Notes under the pieces: model-generated
The model's database searches: none
Told to the model about the DNA's origin: nothing
The model's input: only the letters and a program-made list of their open reading frames with translations
Shown here: positions 51,267-61,599 of the stretch, one piece after another
How positions within the stretch are numbered: the first letter of the stretch is position 1
How the letters are laid out: every line of letters starts with the position of its first letter
Program-made: the position numbers and the translations under genes
Assembly: GCF_000026945.1 (NCBI RefSeq)
Contig: NC_012861.1
Coordinates: forward strand, 1,984,001-2,048,000
Direction: 5' to 3'
Length of the DNA: 64,000 bases
From: Candida dubliniensis CD36
Taxonomy: Eukaryota > Ascomycota > Pichiomycetes > Serinales > Debaryomycetaceae

Positions 51267-51720
51267 GTATGTATGCAAGTACGTGACTAAAAATAGTAAC
51301 ACATTAGGCGACGTAAGTGAACGAGGCCGACACCAGAAGTTAGACAAATCCAACATGGAAAAAAAAAAAAAAATGCTACCACATAAGAAATTGTACTTTA
51401 GGCTGGTCTTTTGCAGTATTTGTTTAGTTATTGAACACAAAAAGTAATCAATTTGGTTAGGTAATTCTTGACTCTGGTATTATTGGTTTTCTAAAGCTTC
51501 TATTACCACAAAAGTGTTTGTTCTTTTTCATGCGTTGATCATAATAAGTAGTATATGTTTATCCGCCTTTTAGTTGAAAATTATCTCCAAGTCAATTTTG
51601 TGTATATTTATTGAGATATTCCCGCACACGCACACGCACTCTCTCTATTAAATTTTTGTGTTTGCTCATTGCGTTATTTTTATTGTGTTGTATTGTGTTC
51701 TACTAACCTTTCTCTCTTAG
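51267..51720 (+). other. Candidate intron in the 5' leader of the Q-rich gene
   Basis: GTATGT at 51267-51272 is a consensus yeast 5' splice site. TACTAAC at 51701-51707 is a perfect branch point, followed by a pyrimidine tract and TTAG ending at 51720. The 454-bp length is in the normal yeast range. No ORF crosses it, so it would be in a non-coding leader or a separate ncRNA. The distance to the ATG at 52677 is 956 bp. Confidence 0.5.
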
Positions 51721-52676
51721 TCCCCCTCCCCCCAATTTGTCTCATATCCAGCAAACAAACAAACACGAAAAATGTTGCCAATTTAATTTCATCTAATTAG
51801 ATACAGTTACTTAATTCAACATTCATTAACATCATGTGGGAAACAGGTAATACTTGCATACGTTTATTATCTTAAAGAAAATTATACTACCATTTACAAT
51901 ATTGGGTTATTTCAAACAATATATAAGTCCTCCCCCGTCCCACCTCCCTCTTCCCTCCCCCCCAAAATAGTTTCCCATCTGTTTTTTTAGACTTTTCTAG
52001 ACTTTTGTTTTCAACTGTGTTTTGTTTAATAATTTCATTTATTCTAATCAAGTTTTCAATTTAACATTATTGGACTACTTAGCACCAGAAGTTTAATACA
52101 AAAGTGCTAATTCACTCGCTTATTGGTCCAGCAATAATTCAATTATTAAATTTGTTGGTTTCGCTTCCTCCTCCCCCCCCCCCTTGCCCCCTCTCATTAT
52201 TATCCGGTGATACTCATTTGTTCATTGAATAAATATTAGAGGTATAATATAATAGAATATTAACAACTTTACATAATAAATTAACACACATAGCAGGTAA
52301 CTAGTATTTTTTTTTTTTTGCTTTTTCCTCCTCCTCGCACACCCCCCTAAAAAATTACACTCGAAAAAATAAAAAAAATAACCAAATCTCAATCTTAATA
52401 ATTTGGTACGATTAAATATAAGAAGAATAAATCCCTAAAAAGTTATCCAATTTTTTTTTTTTTTGAAAAATTAATTTGCTTTATAACAAACATTAATCCA
52501 CGTTTCATCCGTTTTTCATTTATTTGCTCAATTACCCCAACTTAAACATTTTGTTTAAAACTTACTTTATACGCTCGCTACCCGTCGTTTTTTTTTTTTT
52601 TCATAAATTTAATTTGTTCAATTGAGATCCTTGTGTAATATTCTTTGCTTTAATTAAGTGCATAATTATAACAAAA
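51721..52676. other. Probable long 5' leader of the Q-rich gene
   Basis: Pyrimidine-rich on the + strand, with repeated C-runs (51726, 51955, 52171, 52343) and poly-T tracts (52309, 52451, 52591). The strand bias and the upstream splice signals suggest transcribed leader rather than promoter. Confidence 0.4.
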
Positions 52677-54440
52677 ATGAATGTGAATGTTGACTTCTTA
52701 TCTCAATTAATTGCTGATACTTCCCCATTGATGCATACTTCTGCTGAAGCCAATGGACAGTTTATATCACCAAATCCGAACCTATTAACAACTCACAACA
52801 ACGATAGTGGTGTTGGGTTTAATCCAGCGTCGGAGTTTCCAGACATTGATATATTAGATTTTATTCCTGCTGCTATGTCTCAACAACAACAACAACAACA
52901 ACAACAACAGCGTCAATTTCAACAATATTTGAGAACTCCAAAATCAGCTTCCAGTCCCCAATTTCAATTGAGTGCCACTAATTTCTCCAATCAAACAACC
53001 CCTGCATTTGGTTCTGTGGCCACTTTTTCAAGTAATTCCTTTTTGCCTGGTGGTAGTGAAAGTGATTTGCTTCCAGCTAATGCTCAATTCACACCAATCA
53101 CACCAGGAATATATATGCCACCTCAACCAGTGCAACAACACAATCAATTTGAACCACTGTTGAGTACACCAAATTCTGTAAATGGTGTTTCTAATTCGCC
53201 GGTGCAATTTTCTCCTCCCACACAACAATATCATTCTTCTTCTTCATCTTCATCTTCTGCTCCTGCTTCAACTGTTGGTGAAAAGACTGGTCCAACCATT
53301 GGTTTGGGTGTGAGCATTGAACCAACCGTGAATCACAAAAAGCAACCATCTCCTCATGAACAAGCCGCATTACATTTCCAACAACAATTGAACAATGAAG
53401 CTGCTGCCAAAACACATAATCGTAGTGGTAGCAGTTCTACAAAAGCAAGAACTCAACTGAGTCCAGAAATGCAAAAGTTGATTGAACAACAAAGAGAAAA
53501 GCAACAGCAACAGTTGCTTCTATTACAAAAAGGTGAGATTCCAAAACCACCTGAATTAAAACCAAAAAGGAAGTCCAGTTGCAGACCTCATAAACAAAAG
53601 AAAAGATATATCCAAGAAGAAGAGCAATATCAACAACAACAACAACAACAACAACAGAGAAGGATTTCATCTCTTCCTTTGCAAACTATTTCGGGAGACT
53701 CTCCTACAACAATTGAAGTTTCTAGTCCACAACTGGAAGTACACAATGATAACAGTTTTGGATGCAATACTACAACGTTTATTAGTGGTGGAGATATTAC
53801 TGCCGAAGAATTGTTGAGCAATGATCCATTTCAAATGTTAGAAGATCATCTGACAGATGTTTTTCCAGATTTTGCTGACTTGGATTTTGAGGATGTTGGT
53901 ACTGATTTTGAAAAATCCATTGAAAATGTTGATGTTTTAAGTTTGAACAAGAATTCTAGTTCAACTAATGTCTCTGTACAACGTCCAACATTGAAAAAGA
54001 AGAAATCCATTACTCCGGGTCCTGCAAAGATTGTCAAGACTTTGAAGAAAGCTTCTTCATTTAGTAGTGCTGGTGCTGGTGCTGGTACAGTTAATGGTTC
54101 TTTGTCTCCAACGTTTATTATAAATCCAAAATTCCAATGGACAAAGAGTCAAACTACAGAGCAACAACAGAGATTATTGAAAAAGAAGGTACCACATCAA
54201 CATGCACATTCATTACCTGATTTGAGTATTCAAGAAATGCCGGTGTTCACTTTAAGTAATCATTATCTGTTTGTTTATGAAAATGAAAATACTGAGGAGA
54301 ATTCACAAGCATCTCCTCGTAAACAACAACAACAACAACAACTAGAAGAACAATCTAAGAAAGAGAGTGGATTGTTGCAAAATCTTGAATCTGGATTGGT
54401 GGAGTTCAAACTTGATTTGAACAAGAATAAAATGAATTGA
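52677..54440 (+). CDS. Glutamine-rich probable transcriptional regulator
   Basis: The 587-residue protein has several CAA-encoded polyglutamine runs (about residues 69-79, 318-327 and 549-554), serine-rich stretches and an acidic hydrophobic patch (FPDFADLDFEDVGTDFEK, about 400-417) that resembles an activation domain. A basic segment PKRKSSCRPHKQKKRY lies near 298, and another, LKKKKSITPGPAKIVKTLKK, near 440. I see no known DNA-binding domain and do not recognise an orthologue. The low-complexity layout, long leader and very long upstream region match Candida regulatory genes, so a co-regulator is the best guess. Confidence 0.85.
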   Translation: MNVNVDFLSQLIADTSPLMHTSAEANGQFISPNPNLLTTHNNDSGVGFNPASEFPDIDILDFIPAAMSQQQQQQQQQQRQFQQYLRTPKSASSPQFQLSATNFSNQTTPAFGSVATFSSNSFLPGGSESDLLPANAQFTPITPGIYMPPQPVQQHNQFEPLLSTPNSVNGVSNSPVQFSPPTQQYHSSSSSSSSAPASTVGEKTGPTIGLGVSIEPTVNHKKQPSPHEQAALHFQQQLNNEAAAKTHNRSGSSSTKARTQLSPEMQKLIEQQREKQQQQLLLLQKGEIPKPPELKPKRKSSCRPHKQKKRYIQEEEQYQQQQQQQQQRRISSLPLQTISGDSPTTIEVSSPQLEVHNDNSFGCNTTTFISGGDITAEELLSNDPFQMLEDHLTDVFPDFADLDFEDVGTDFEKSIENVDVLSLNKNSSSTNVSVQRPTLKKKKSITPGPAKIVKTLKKASSFSSAGAGAGTVNGSLSPTFIINPKFQWTKSQTTEQQQRLLKKKVPHQHAHSLPDLSIQEMPVFTLSNHYLFVYENENTEENSQASPRKQQQQQQLEEQSKKESGLLQNLESGLVEFKLDLNKNKMN

Positions 54441-55953
54441 TAATAGAATATAAATTTACAATGCTTTATCTTTTTTAATTTTTTTTTAATGATATTTTTG
54501 GATCGTTTCTTAATTGGTTTTCTACTTGCACTGGTTCTTGCTTTTCATATTATATATCTAGTGTGTGAAGTTTATATTTACATGTGCATGTTGATATTTT
54601 AGTTTTTGGTGAATTTTATTTTTATGACTGGTGTTTTATTTGTTATTTTCAAGTTCGGTTTGCTTTTTACTGTTTCGATCATGTCGTTCCTTATATATTT
54701 CTTTCGATCGTAAATACTTAATTGTTAATATACCTTTTATTCATAGTATTAGATTGATCTTTAAGGATTTACTCTTTCCTCCTCCCCCCTGTAATTGAGA
54801 AGATTATTGGTTGATCAATCAATCATTATTGTTCGGAAGTGGCGATCTCGGATTGCCACACAAAGGGCCATCTTGAACTTTTGTTGAGTTAATTATTTTC
54901 ATCCAGATTTGATGGTGAAAACTGGCTGAAAAAAAAAAAAAAAGAGCCTCAAAAGTTTCAAATTCTCAGTTGTTACAACTCGACAGATTTCTCTCTGCAA
55001 TTTGATATCACCACCATATCCCTCTTCAAGTATACTTGTATATAATGTCTCACTTCTTCTTCTTCTTCTTTTTCACAATCAGCTGAGTATTATATGGTGG
55101 TACATATATGGTACGTTTTGTACACACACCCCTCTCCCTCCTAAGCGAACAATGCATAGGATTTAAGAAAAATAATAAATGAATTTGCACAATTGCTTAA
55201 ACCTTGTTTTCCTACACACTATCACTTCTGATACAAGATGGACTACAAAGACAAAAAATATGCAACCCTGAAACAAGATTGAGGAGGGTCGAGAAGGCAA
55301 AGAAGAAGTAGGTCGGGTTAATATATCCTCCACAACCACAACCCTCAATGAAAAGATTTGAAATTTTCACCCTGTGTTTTCTTTCTTTGTTTGTTTGTTT
55401 GTTGATCTCATTAATATTAACAAGGCAGATCTCTACAGATGATGATTGCTATTTAGCCTGTAGATGGTGGGATTTTTTAATAACTTAATCATCTACACAC
55501 CATATGCAACAATTCACAAAGTTGAATCTGGTTTCGCCCTTGGGTGTAGAAGAAGATGATACGCTCCAAAACCTTTTTGAGTAAAGAGATTTCCTGATAC
55601 ATATCAAAAGCAAAAGCAAAAGCAAAAGCAACCAGCCAGCCAGTCAAGCAAGCAAGCAAGCAAGCAAGCAAGGAAGCTCATTTTGTAGATGTTTTGAATG
55701 TGACATGATAACAAGAGAAACAAATCTCAACAGTTTAATGCACCCATGTATCTGTTTCCTTTACTACATCTTCAATGAATGGAAAATTATCCAAAAAAAA
55801 ATCCAATAAATACATTTTTATGTATATTCCAATGTACATGAAAAGATATTGACTAACTAACTTTTTTTTTTTTATTCCATGATGATGATATAATGATGAT
55901 GATGATGATTCTCTATCATCATCACCAAATTCAACAACCTATTTCTTTCTTGT
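54441..55953. other. Intergenic with tetranucleotide and hexanucleotide repeats
   Basis: About 1.5 kb. It includes poly-A at 54928, an (AAAAGC)n tract at 55606-55630, a CCAG run and an (AAGC)n tract at 55645-55677, and GAT-rich repeats near 55879-55910. No gene is supported; frames across the repeats lack proper starts or protein-like content. Confidence 0.45.
55606..55677. repeat. Composite (AAAAGC)n-(CCAG)n-(AAGC)n repeat
   Basis: Three adjacent short tandem repeats share an AGC core and appear to have arisen by unit conversion. Confidence 0.85.
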
Positions 55954-56196
55954 TTATTCTTGTTTACTTCTTGGAACATAATCTTTAGTTAAAATTGGTT
56001 CTTTTCTAAATCTATCAGTAATACTAATTTTACCTTCATTTCCATAAGCAACATAAAATAATCCTACTGGTATTATCCCCATCCATATTATATTAAATAA
56101 TACTGAACGAGGTTTGAATCTAAAATAATGACCCATTTTTTCTTTAGCAACATTGAATTTTTCAAATTGTTTATCTGGAGATAATGTACCGGCCAT
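55954..56196 (-). CDS. Mitochondrial complex I accessory subunit, NDUFB4 (B15)-like
   Basis: The 80-residue protein has a charged N terminus, a basic segment (YFRFKPRSVLFN), one membrane span (IIWMGIIPVGLFYVAYG) and a charged tail ending in RFRKEPILTKDYVPRSKQE. Size and layout match the single-span B15/NDUFB4-like subunit of NADH:ubiquinone oxidoreductase in fungi (NB5M in Yarrowia). Candida species have complex I, unlike S. cerevisiae. The assignment rests on pattern, not on catalytic residues. The start ATG at 56196 is the first in frame with sensible composition. Confidence 0.65.
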   Translation of the reverse strand: MAGTLSPDKQFEKFNVAKEKMGHYFRFKPRSVLFNIIWMGIIPVGLFYVAYGNEGKISITDRFRKEPILTKDYVPRSKQE

Positions 56197-56545
56197 GATG
56201 AATATGTATATATGAATGTATGAATAGTAAATAGAAATCTAACTCAACTAGGGGGAGTGGTGGTGGTGGAGATAAGTTTGATAGTTGTTTCTTTTCTTTC
56301 AAGATGAAATGAATTTGTAGTAATTTTTTTTTTCCTCTGGAAATGATTGGTAAAGAAGAAACTGCCATAATAAAAACTATCTGCAGGAAAATGTTTTTTT
56401 TTTTTTTTTTATTTACGAACCACAGTATTAATAATAATAATAATCAAAACAATAAAACCACAACAAACCACAACTAACGAACACCACCACCACCACCACC
56501 ACCACCATCATAACTGCTTTACCTAATAACTTTTAATCCTATATA
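56197..56545. other. Divergent promoter, complex I subunit / MTW1
   Basis: About 350 bp with poly-T at 56395-56410, an (ATA)n stretch near 56430 and a (CAC)n tract at 56482-56507. No gene is seen. Confidence 0.5.
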
Positions 56546-57378
56546 ATGTCAGATAAAACTTTAGATGAACGTACCACAGCAATTCTTACAGAACATTTAG
56601 AATTTGCTCCTTTGACACTTATTGATGATGTGATCAATGCTGTGAATGAAATCATGTATAAGGGAACCACAGCTATTGAAACTTATTTAAAAGAACAAAA
56701 ACAATTAATGAAAAATGGGATATTTACTAAAGTTACTGAAGATGAAATAGAAATTGGGATGGGGAAATTAGAATCATTATTAGAATCTACTATAGATAAT
56801 AATTTTGATAAATTTGAATTATATTGTTTAAGAAATATTTTTAATATACCTAAAGATTTAATCCCATATATAAAATTGAATCATCAACAAGAAATTGAAT
56901 TTAATCATAATAATGTTGAATTAAAACAAAAATTTGATCAACAAATTGAAAATTTACAATGGAAAATAATGCAAGAATTACAATTACGAAAAATATTGAA
57001 ATTACAACTTGTTAAAATTCAAAAATTGATTAAAATATTAATAATTATTGATAATGATTTTAAAAAATTAGATTTTGGTAATGGATATGGTAATAGTAAT
57101 AGTAATAGTAATAGTAATGAAGAATCAATAAATATTTTGAAAAATCTTCAACCTATTGATGAAACATTATATTTTTTAATTAGTCAAATTAAAAATCTAA
57201 TAAATCAAATTGAACAATTATCTAATAAAGTTAATATAAATTTGAAAACTCAAAAATTTATTCCTAATTTACGTGATAAATTCATTGATGGTAGAACTTT
57301 TAGAGTTTTACAACAAACTGGAATTTGGAAAGATTTAGAAAATAATGATATTAAGATACTGGTACAGGGAAATGACAA

Positions 57379-57413
<35 letters not shown>

Positions 57414-57505
57414 AAAACTTAGTTGATCAAGAAGATATTGAAATGATAATACCAGAGAAAGACATTGATGTGGATGTCATTAAGAATATTAATGCTCAGA
57501 TTTAG
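56546..57505 (+). CDS. MTW1: Kinetochore protein Mtw1 (Mis12)
   Basis: The 319-residue protein has the Mis12 N-terminal signature ILTEHLEFAPLTLIDDVINA followed by NEIMYKGTTAIE. KLESLLESTIDNNFDKFELY and CLRNIFNIPKDL complete the conserved head. The rest is coiled coil, with a Ser-Asn run at about residues 181-190 and a threonine run near 277. Mtw1 is the core of the MIND complex that links the inner kinetochore to Ndc80. It is somewhat longer than the S. cerevisiae protein (289), owing to the low-complexity inserts. Confidence 0.95.
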
Positions 57506-57683
57506 TATATCACCAAACATAAAAAAAAGTTACACTTATCACCACCGTTCCACCCCCCCACCCCCCCTGGCTTTCCCCCTTTCTTTGACCAAAAAACCAA
57601 TCTTGTATTATTATTATTATTATTATTATTATTTAAACTAGACTAAACTAAACTGAAATACATTTACATACTTACATAAATAT
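57506..57683. other. Short intergenic with (ATT)n
   Basis: C-runs near 57552 and an (ATT)n tract at 57607-57632 between two convergent genes. It presumably holds both 3' UTRs. Confidence 0.6.
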
Positions 57684-58949
57684 TTAGGTCAAGTCCAATT
57701 TAATGATTTGAAATTTTTTTTCTGCTTCTTGTAAACTAAAATCAATTTCTGCTTGATGCCATCTTTCATGTAATCTTCCATAAAGTAAAACTAATTTTGG
57801 TTCATCTGATTGAGTATCATTAATAAATTTTTTACCAAATAAACGAGATTTTTCATTATTCCAAGCATTAAAATCAATTTTTTCCCATTCTTTAGGTTTA
57901 TTAATATTTAAACGATTTAATTTTGGTGAATTTAAAAATTCCGGATCTAATATACAAGTTGATTTTGGTTTACAAAAATAAATTAATACTAATCTTTGAA
58001 AATTTTGTTGATCAATTGGTGGACCAATAACTCGATGAATAGAAGATTTAAAATATCCACCAGTAATAAATTCCATGGCATCACCAATATTAACAATTAA
58101 TCCATTTGGAGTATGACCAACATAATTCCATTCACCAGTGAAATAATCTCGAATTTGTAAAGAAAGAATTGGTTGAGATGTTATAAAAGTGAATCCACCA
58201 CTATCAGAATGACCTCTTAACCAAGTATTATCAACTTTTTCTTGATCTTGAGGATCCATCTTTTCATATAACATGAATCTACCAGCTCCACCACCAGAAT
58301 TTTTATAATCATTAGGGATTATTTTATAATAATTTTCCCAAATAAATCCTTCTGGAAGTTCTAAAACAATATCAATTAAATTACAAAGTTTTTTTAATAC
58401 ATTATTATGTAAATATCGATAATATTCTGCAATTGGAAATAAATGATCTTTTACAATGGGTGGATATTTATTATTATTATTAATATTACCTGATCCTTGG
58501 AAAAACAGTGGATGTTGCATATTATTAAAATTATAATGAATAATTGAATCTTCAACTCCATTTCTCATTGACCAATATTTTTTAGGTTTATAACCTGCAC
58601 CTCTTTCACCACCTAAAGAAATTGAACGATCTTCTAAATCTGATTTTAATGCTCCAGCTAAATATGGTAATTGATCTTCAATTGGAACTTGTAAAATTCC
58701 TTGAGCCAATGATTTAAGAAATTCTAATTTTTCATGAGGAAATCCATGATTTATAATCATAATAAATCCATAAGTAGAAAGTGATTTTTCAATTTGATTA
58801 GCTAATTTTTGTCTAATAGGTAAATTCTTAGGACCATCTTGATAAAGTGATAAATCAACTGCTTGTAATTCTATTGGTTTAATAGGAGATGTTGATAAAG
58901 GAGCTTCTTTGAATGGTTTTAAATTATATTTATTGGCAATTACTGACAT
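57684..58949 (-). CDS. 2-oxoglutarate/Fe(II) oxygenase, isopenicillin N synthase-like
   Basis: The 421-residue protein has an N-terminal DIOX_N-type region (VDLSLYQDGPKNLPIRQKLA, GFIMIINHGFP) and the double-stranded beta-helix core. Iron ligands are the His and Asp of RGHSDSGGFTF and the later His of SSIHRVIG; the oxoglutarate-binding Arg is in FQRLVLIYF. The family hydroxylates or desaturates small molecules, and the substrate cannot be predicted. A basic-residue-poor, Asn-rich insert (GNINNNNKYPP) is specific to this protein. It lies next to a flavin monooxygenase on the same strand, 397 bp away, which may reflect a shared scavenging role. Confidence 0.85.
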   Translation of the reverse strand: MSVIANKYNLKPFKEAPLSTSPIKPIELQAVDLSLYQDGPKNLPIRQKLANQIEKSLSTYGFIMIINHGFPHEKLEFLKSLAQGILQVPIEDQLPYLAGALKSDLEDRSISLGGERGAGYKPKKYWSMRNGVEDSIIHYNFNNMQHPLFFQGSGNINNNNKYPPIVKDHLFPIAEYYRYLHNNVLKKLCNLIDIVLELPEGFIWENYYKIIPNDYKNSGGGAGRFMLYEKMDPQDQEKVDNTWLRGHSDSGGFTFITSQPILSLQIRDYFTGEWNYVGHTPNGLIVNIGDAMEFITGGYFKSSIHRVIGPPIDQQNFQRLVLIYFCKPKSTCILDPEFLNSPKLNRLNINKPKEWEKIDFNAWNNEKSRLFGKKFINDTQSDEPKLVLLYGRLHERWHQAEIDFSLQEAEKKFQIIKLDLT

Positions 58950-59300
58950 GATATTAAAAGTTATTATGGGTTAAAATTAGATTAAAAGATATTTTTGAAA
59001 GTTTTCTGGAAAGTTATTTATAATTTATAATCTGATAAGTAGGAGAGATTAATTAACCGACTGTGGATTTAAAGACTAGTTTGTCAGTTTATGCAAAGTG
59101 GAATGAGAATTCGCAGCCACAGTTTTTTTTTTTTTTGACGTTTCGATTTGTCTTTTCAACCGAAACGACACGAAACGAAACACATATGAATTTTTACTTA
59201 CAAGGAGTTCCGCCCCCCTCCCCCCTACTAACTCAATAAATTCAATAATTGAACCACTCCATTCCGCAAGAAATATTTCTTCTAATCATATATTCATTGG

Positions 59301-59333
<33 letters not shown>

Positions 59334-59346
59334 TTTACACCTCTCT
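58950..59346. other. Intergenic with (TA)n
   Basis: Contains poly-T at 59123, a C-rich run at 59212-59225 and a (TA)n tract at 59301-59331. It is upstream of the oxygenase and downstream of the monooxygenase. Confidence 0.5.
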
Positions 59347-60879
59347 CTAAGTTTTCCCAAATCTTTCTTTCAAAGTCTTTTGTAATTTTTCTTCAAATTC
59401 TTCTTTAGATTCATCAGCTTTCCATCTTAAATTATAAGCAGGATGATCAGGTTTTAAAAATCCATTACCAACACCATAAATACTTTCTCTATAAGTAAGA
59501 GGTTTACCTTCATGATTAGTTGGATATTCTTTTTGAGCATAACCTTTTTCTTGAAGTAATGGTATAACATATTCAACCAAATCTTCAAAACTTCCTGGAG
59601 TAATTGTATAAGTGAAATTAAATCCATCAACTCCAGAAATTTCATGCCAACGAATTAATTCATTAGTAACTTCTTCAGGATCACCAATTATTAAAATTCC
59701 TGAACCACCAATTTGTAATTGATTAACTATAGTGGCTCGAGTTTTTTTAGTAGTTGGATCTTCACCAGGTACCGGTTTTGTCCAATTTTCCACAAAACTT
59801 CTAACTGCATTACTTTCAACTTGATCTAATGGTTCATCATATTTATATTTACTTAAATCAATCCCAGTCCAACCACCGAAAAGTGCTTGAGCTCCTTCAG
59901 GATCAGAATAATATTTATATTCTTCATATTTAGCAATAGCTTCATCATGAGTAGGAGCAACAATCACCGTAACTAAAGATAAAACTTTAATATCATTAGG
60001 ATTTCTACCATATTGTTTAACTAATTTTTTCAATTGATCAATTTTAATTTTTAAAGCTTCTGGAGTCATACCATTAATAAAAGCTGCTTCAGCATTTTTA
60101 GCAGCATATTCTAAACCTTTTTTAGAAGCTCCAGCTTGTAAAATAACTGGTAATCTTTGTGGAGTTGGTTCAGTAATATTAGGTCCAGGGACAATAAAAT
60201 GTTCACCTTTATAATTAATTTCTCTAATTCTTTTTGAATCAGTGAAAATTCGATTTTTCCTATCAAATTTAACTGCATCATCAGCCCATGATGATAAAAA
60301 TAATTGATATACTACTTCAAGAAATTCTTGAGCTTTAACATATCGTTCATCATGTTCAGGTAATTCTTCACCATTAAGTAAATTTCTTGCTGCAGAATCT
60401 AAATAAGATGAAACAATATTCCAACCAATTCTACCTTTAGTTAAATGATCTAAAGTTGCTAATCGACGACTAAAATGATAAGGTGATTCACTAACTGTAC
60501 TTGAAGTTATAGCAAATGATAAATTTTCCGTAACCGCAGCCATAGCAGGAACAATTGCATGAGGATCATTAATAGGCCATTGAGCTCCTGATTTAGCAGC
60601 AGCAGTTAAATTATGAGGTCCATTATAAACATCATATCCTCCTAAAACATCAGCAATGAAAAGAGCATTGAATTTCCCTTTTTCTAATAATTTAGCTAAA
60701 TTAGTCCAATATTCAATAGTATTATAATCTCGAGATTTATCATTAGGATGACTCCATAATCCTGCTGTTTGAAGTGATGGACACATCATATCAAATGCAT
60801 TAAGAATAAGATATTTTTTAGGTGATGAAGATTCATCACGTTTTTGTTTTTTATTAGGAGGAGGAGGAGTAATTGTCAT
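59347..60879 (-). CDS. FMN-dependent monooxygenase, NtaA/SnaA/DszA family
   Basis: The 510-residue bacterial-luciferase-like flavin monooxygenase starts at ATG 60879 (MTITPPPPNKKQKRDESS). Family motifs are NAFDMMCPSLQTAGLWSHP near residue 27, FIADVLGGYDVY, STVSESPYHFSRRLATLDHL, GRIGWNIVSSYLDSAARN, PQRLPVILQAGASKKGLEYA and FNFTYTITPGSFEDLVEYV. Relatives oxidise nitrilotriacetate, pristinamycin precursors or dibenzothiophene sulfone with reduced FMN. In yeasts this type is linked to use of sulfonates or related compounds, but the substrate is unknown. The upstream frame starts with GTG and is not supported. A bacterial origin for the family in fungi is plausible. Confidence 0.9.
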   Translation of the reverse strand: MTITPPPPNKKQKRDESSSPKKYLILNAFDMMCPSLQTAGLWSHPNDKSRDYNTIEYWTNLAKLLEKGKFNALFIADVLGGYDVYNGPHNLTAAAKSGAQWPINDPHAIVPAMAAVTENLSFAITSSTVSESPYHFSRRLATLDHLTKGRIGWNIVSSYLDSAARNLLNGEELPEHDERYVKAQEFLEVVYQLFLSSWADDAVKFDRKNRIFTDSKRIREINYKGEHFIVPGPNITEPTPQRLPVILQAGASKKGLEYAAKNAEAAFINGMTPEALKIKIDQLKKLVKQYGRNPNDIKVLSLVTVIVAPTHDEAIAKYEEYKYYSDPEGAQALFGGWTGIDLSKYKYDEPLDQVESNAVRSFVENWTKPVPGEDPTTKKTRATIVNQLQIGGSGILIIGDPEEVTNELIRWHEISGVDGFNFTYTITPGSFEDLVEYVIPLLQEKGYAQKEYPTNHEGKPLTYRESIYGVGNGFLKPDHPAYNLRWKADESKEEFEEKLQKTLKERFGKT

Positions 60880-61130
60880 TTTTGAGGTGGTGGGGGGGGG
60901 GGAGGAGGGTAAGTACAAGTAATAGAGAAGACAAAACTTTTTCAAATGTGGAATAGGATTTATGACATGGTTTATATAGTTAAATTTCTGGTAATCTTCA
61001 AAAATAACGAATTTTCCAACAACAATTTGTAATAAACTGAGCCGACACACAATGATTCCTATAATACCAGAAATTAGTAGCCATGGTTCGGGTATAAAAT
61101 TTGAAATTACTGTGGCATTAAAGTGAATAT

Positions 61131-61167
61131 CAATACCAAAATACCAATACCAATACCAATACCAAAA
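61131..61167. repeat. (CCAATA)n tandem repeat
   Basis: About six copies of a CCAATA unit upstream of the monooxygenase gene. Each copy contains a CCAAT-type word, so Hap-complex binding is conceivable. Confidence 0.8.
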
Positions 61168-61563
61168 ATATAATATAATATATTACATCATTTCTTCAGA
61201 AGTTGATAACAAATTATCAGATGAAATTATGTTAGTGGGAGAGAAGGGGAGACAGGGAGAAGCCACAATTTGGGTTATTGGTAAATCAATCAACAAATGT
61301 GGGTTGTTACACGACTTGTTGGGGGTGCTACCAAATGACAACAAAAAAAGCCAAAAATGCAACCCAATTTCACAAAAAAAAAACCGTCAACCTTTATTTG
61401 AAGAAATTGCTGACTGGATGATAAGATAATAATGAAAAAAAAAAGGGATTTAGAACACGAGGCAACAAAAAAAAAATATAGCGAGGAGTTGGAATTGGAG
61501 TTGAAATTGACTTGACTTGACTTGATTTGTTGAATATTTGGGAGTTGGGTGAAGAAGAGGAAG

Positions 61564-61599
61564 AAAAGGGAGGAAAAGGGAGGAAAAGGGAGGAAAAGG
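61564..61599. repeat. (GGGAGGAAAA)n tandem repeat
   Basis: Three to four purine-only decamer copies within a longer purine-rich strand. Confidence 0.85.
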
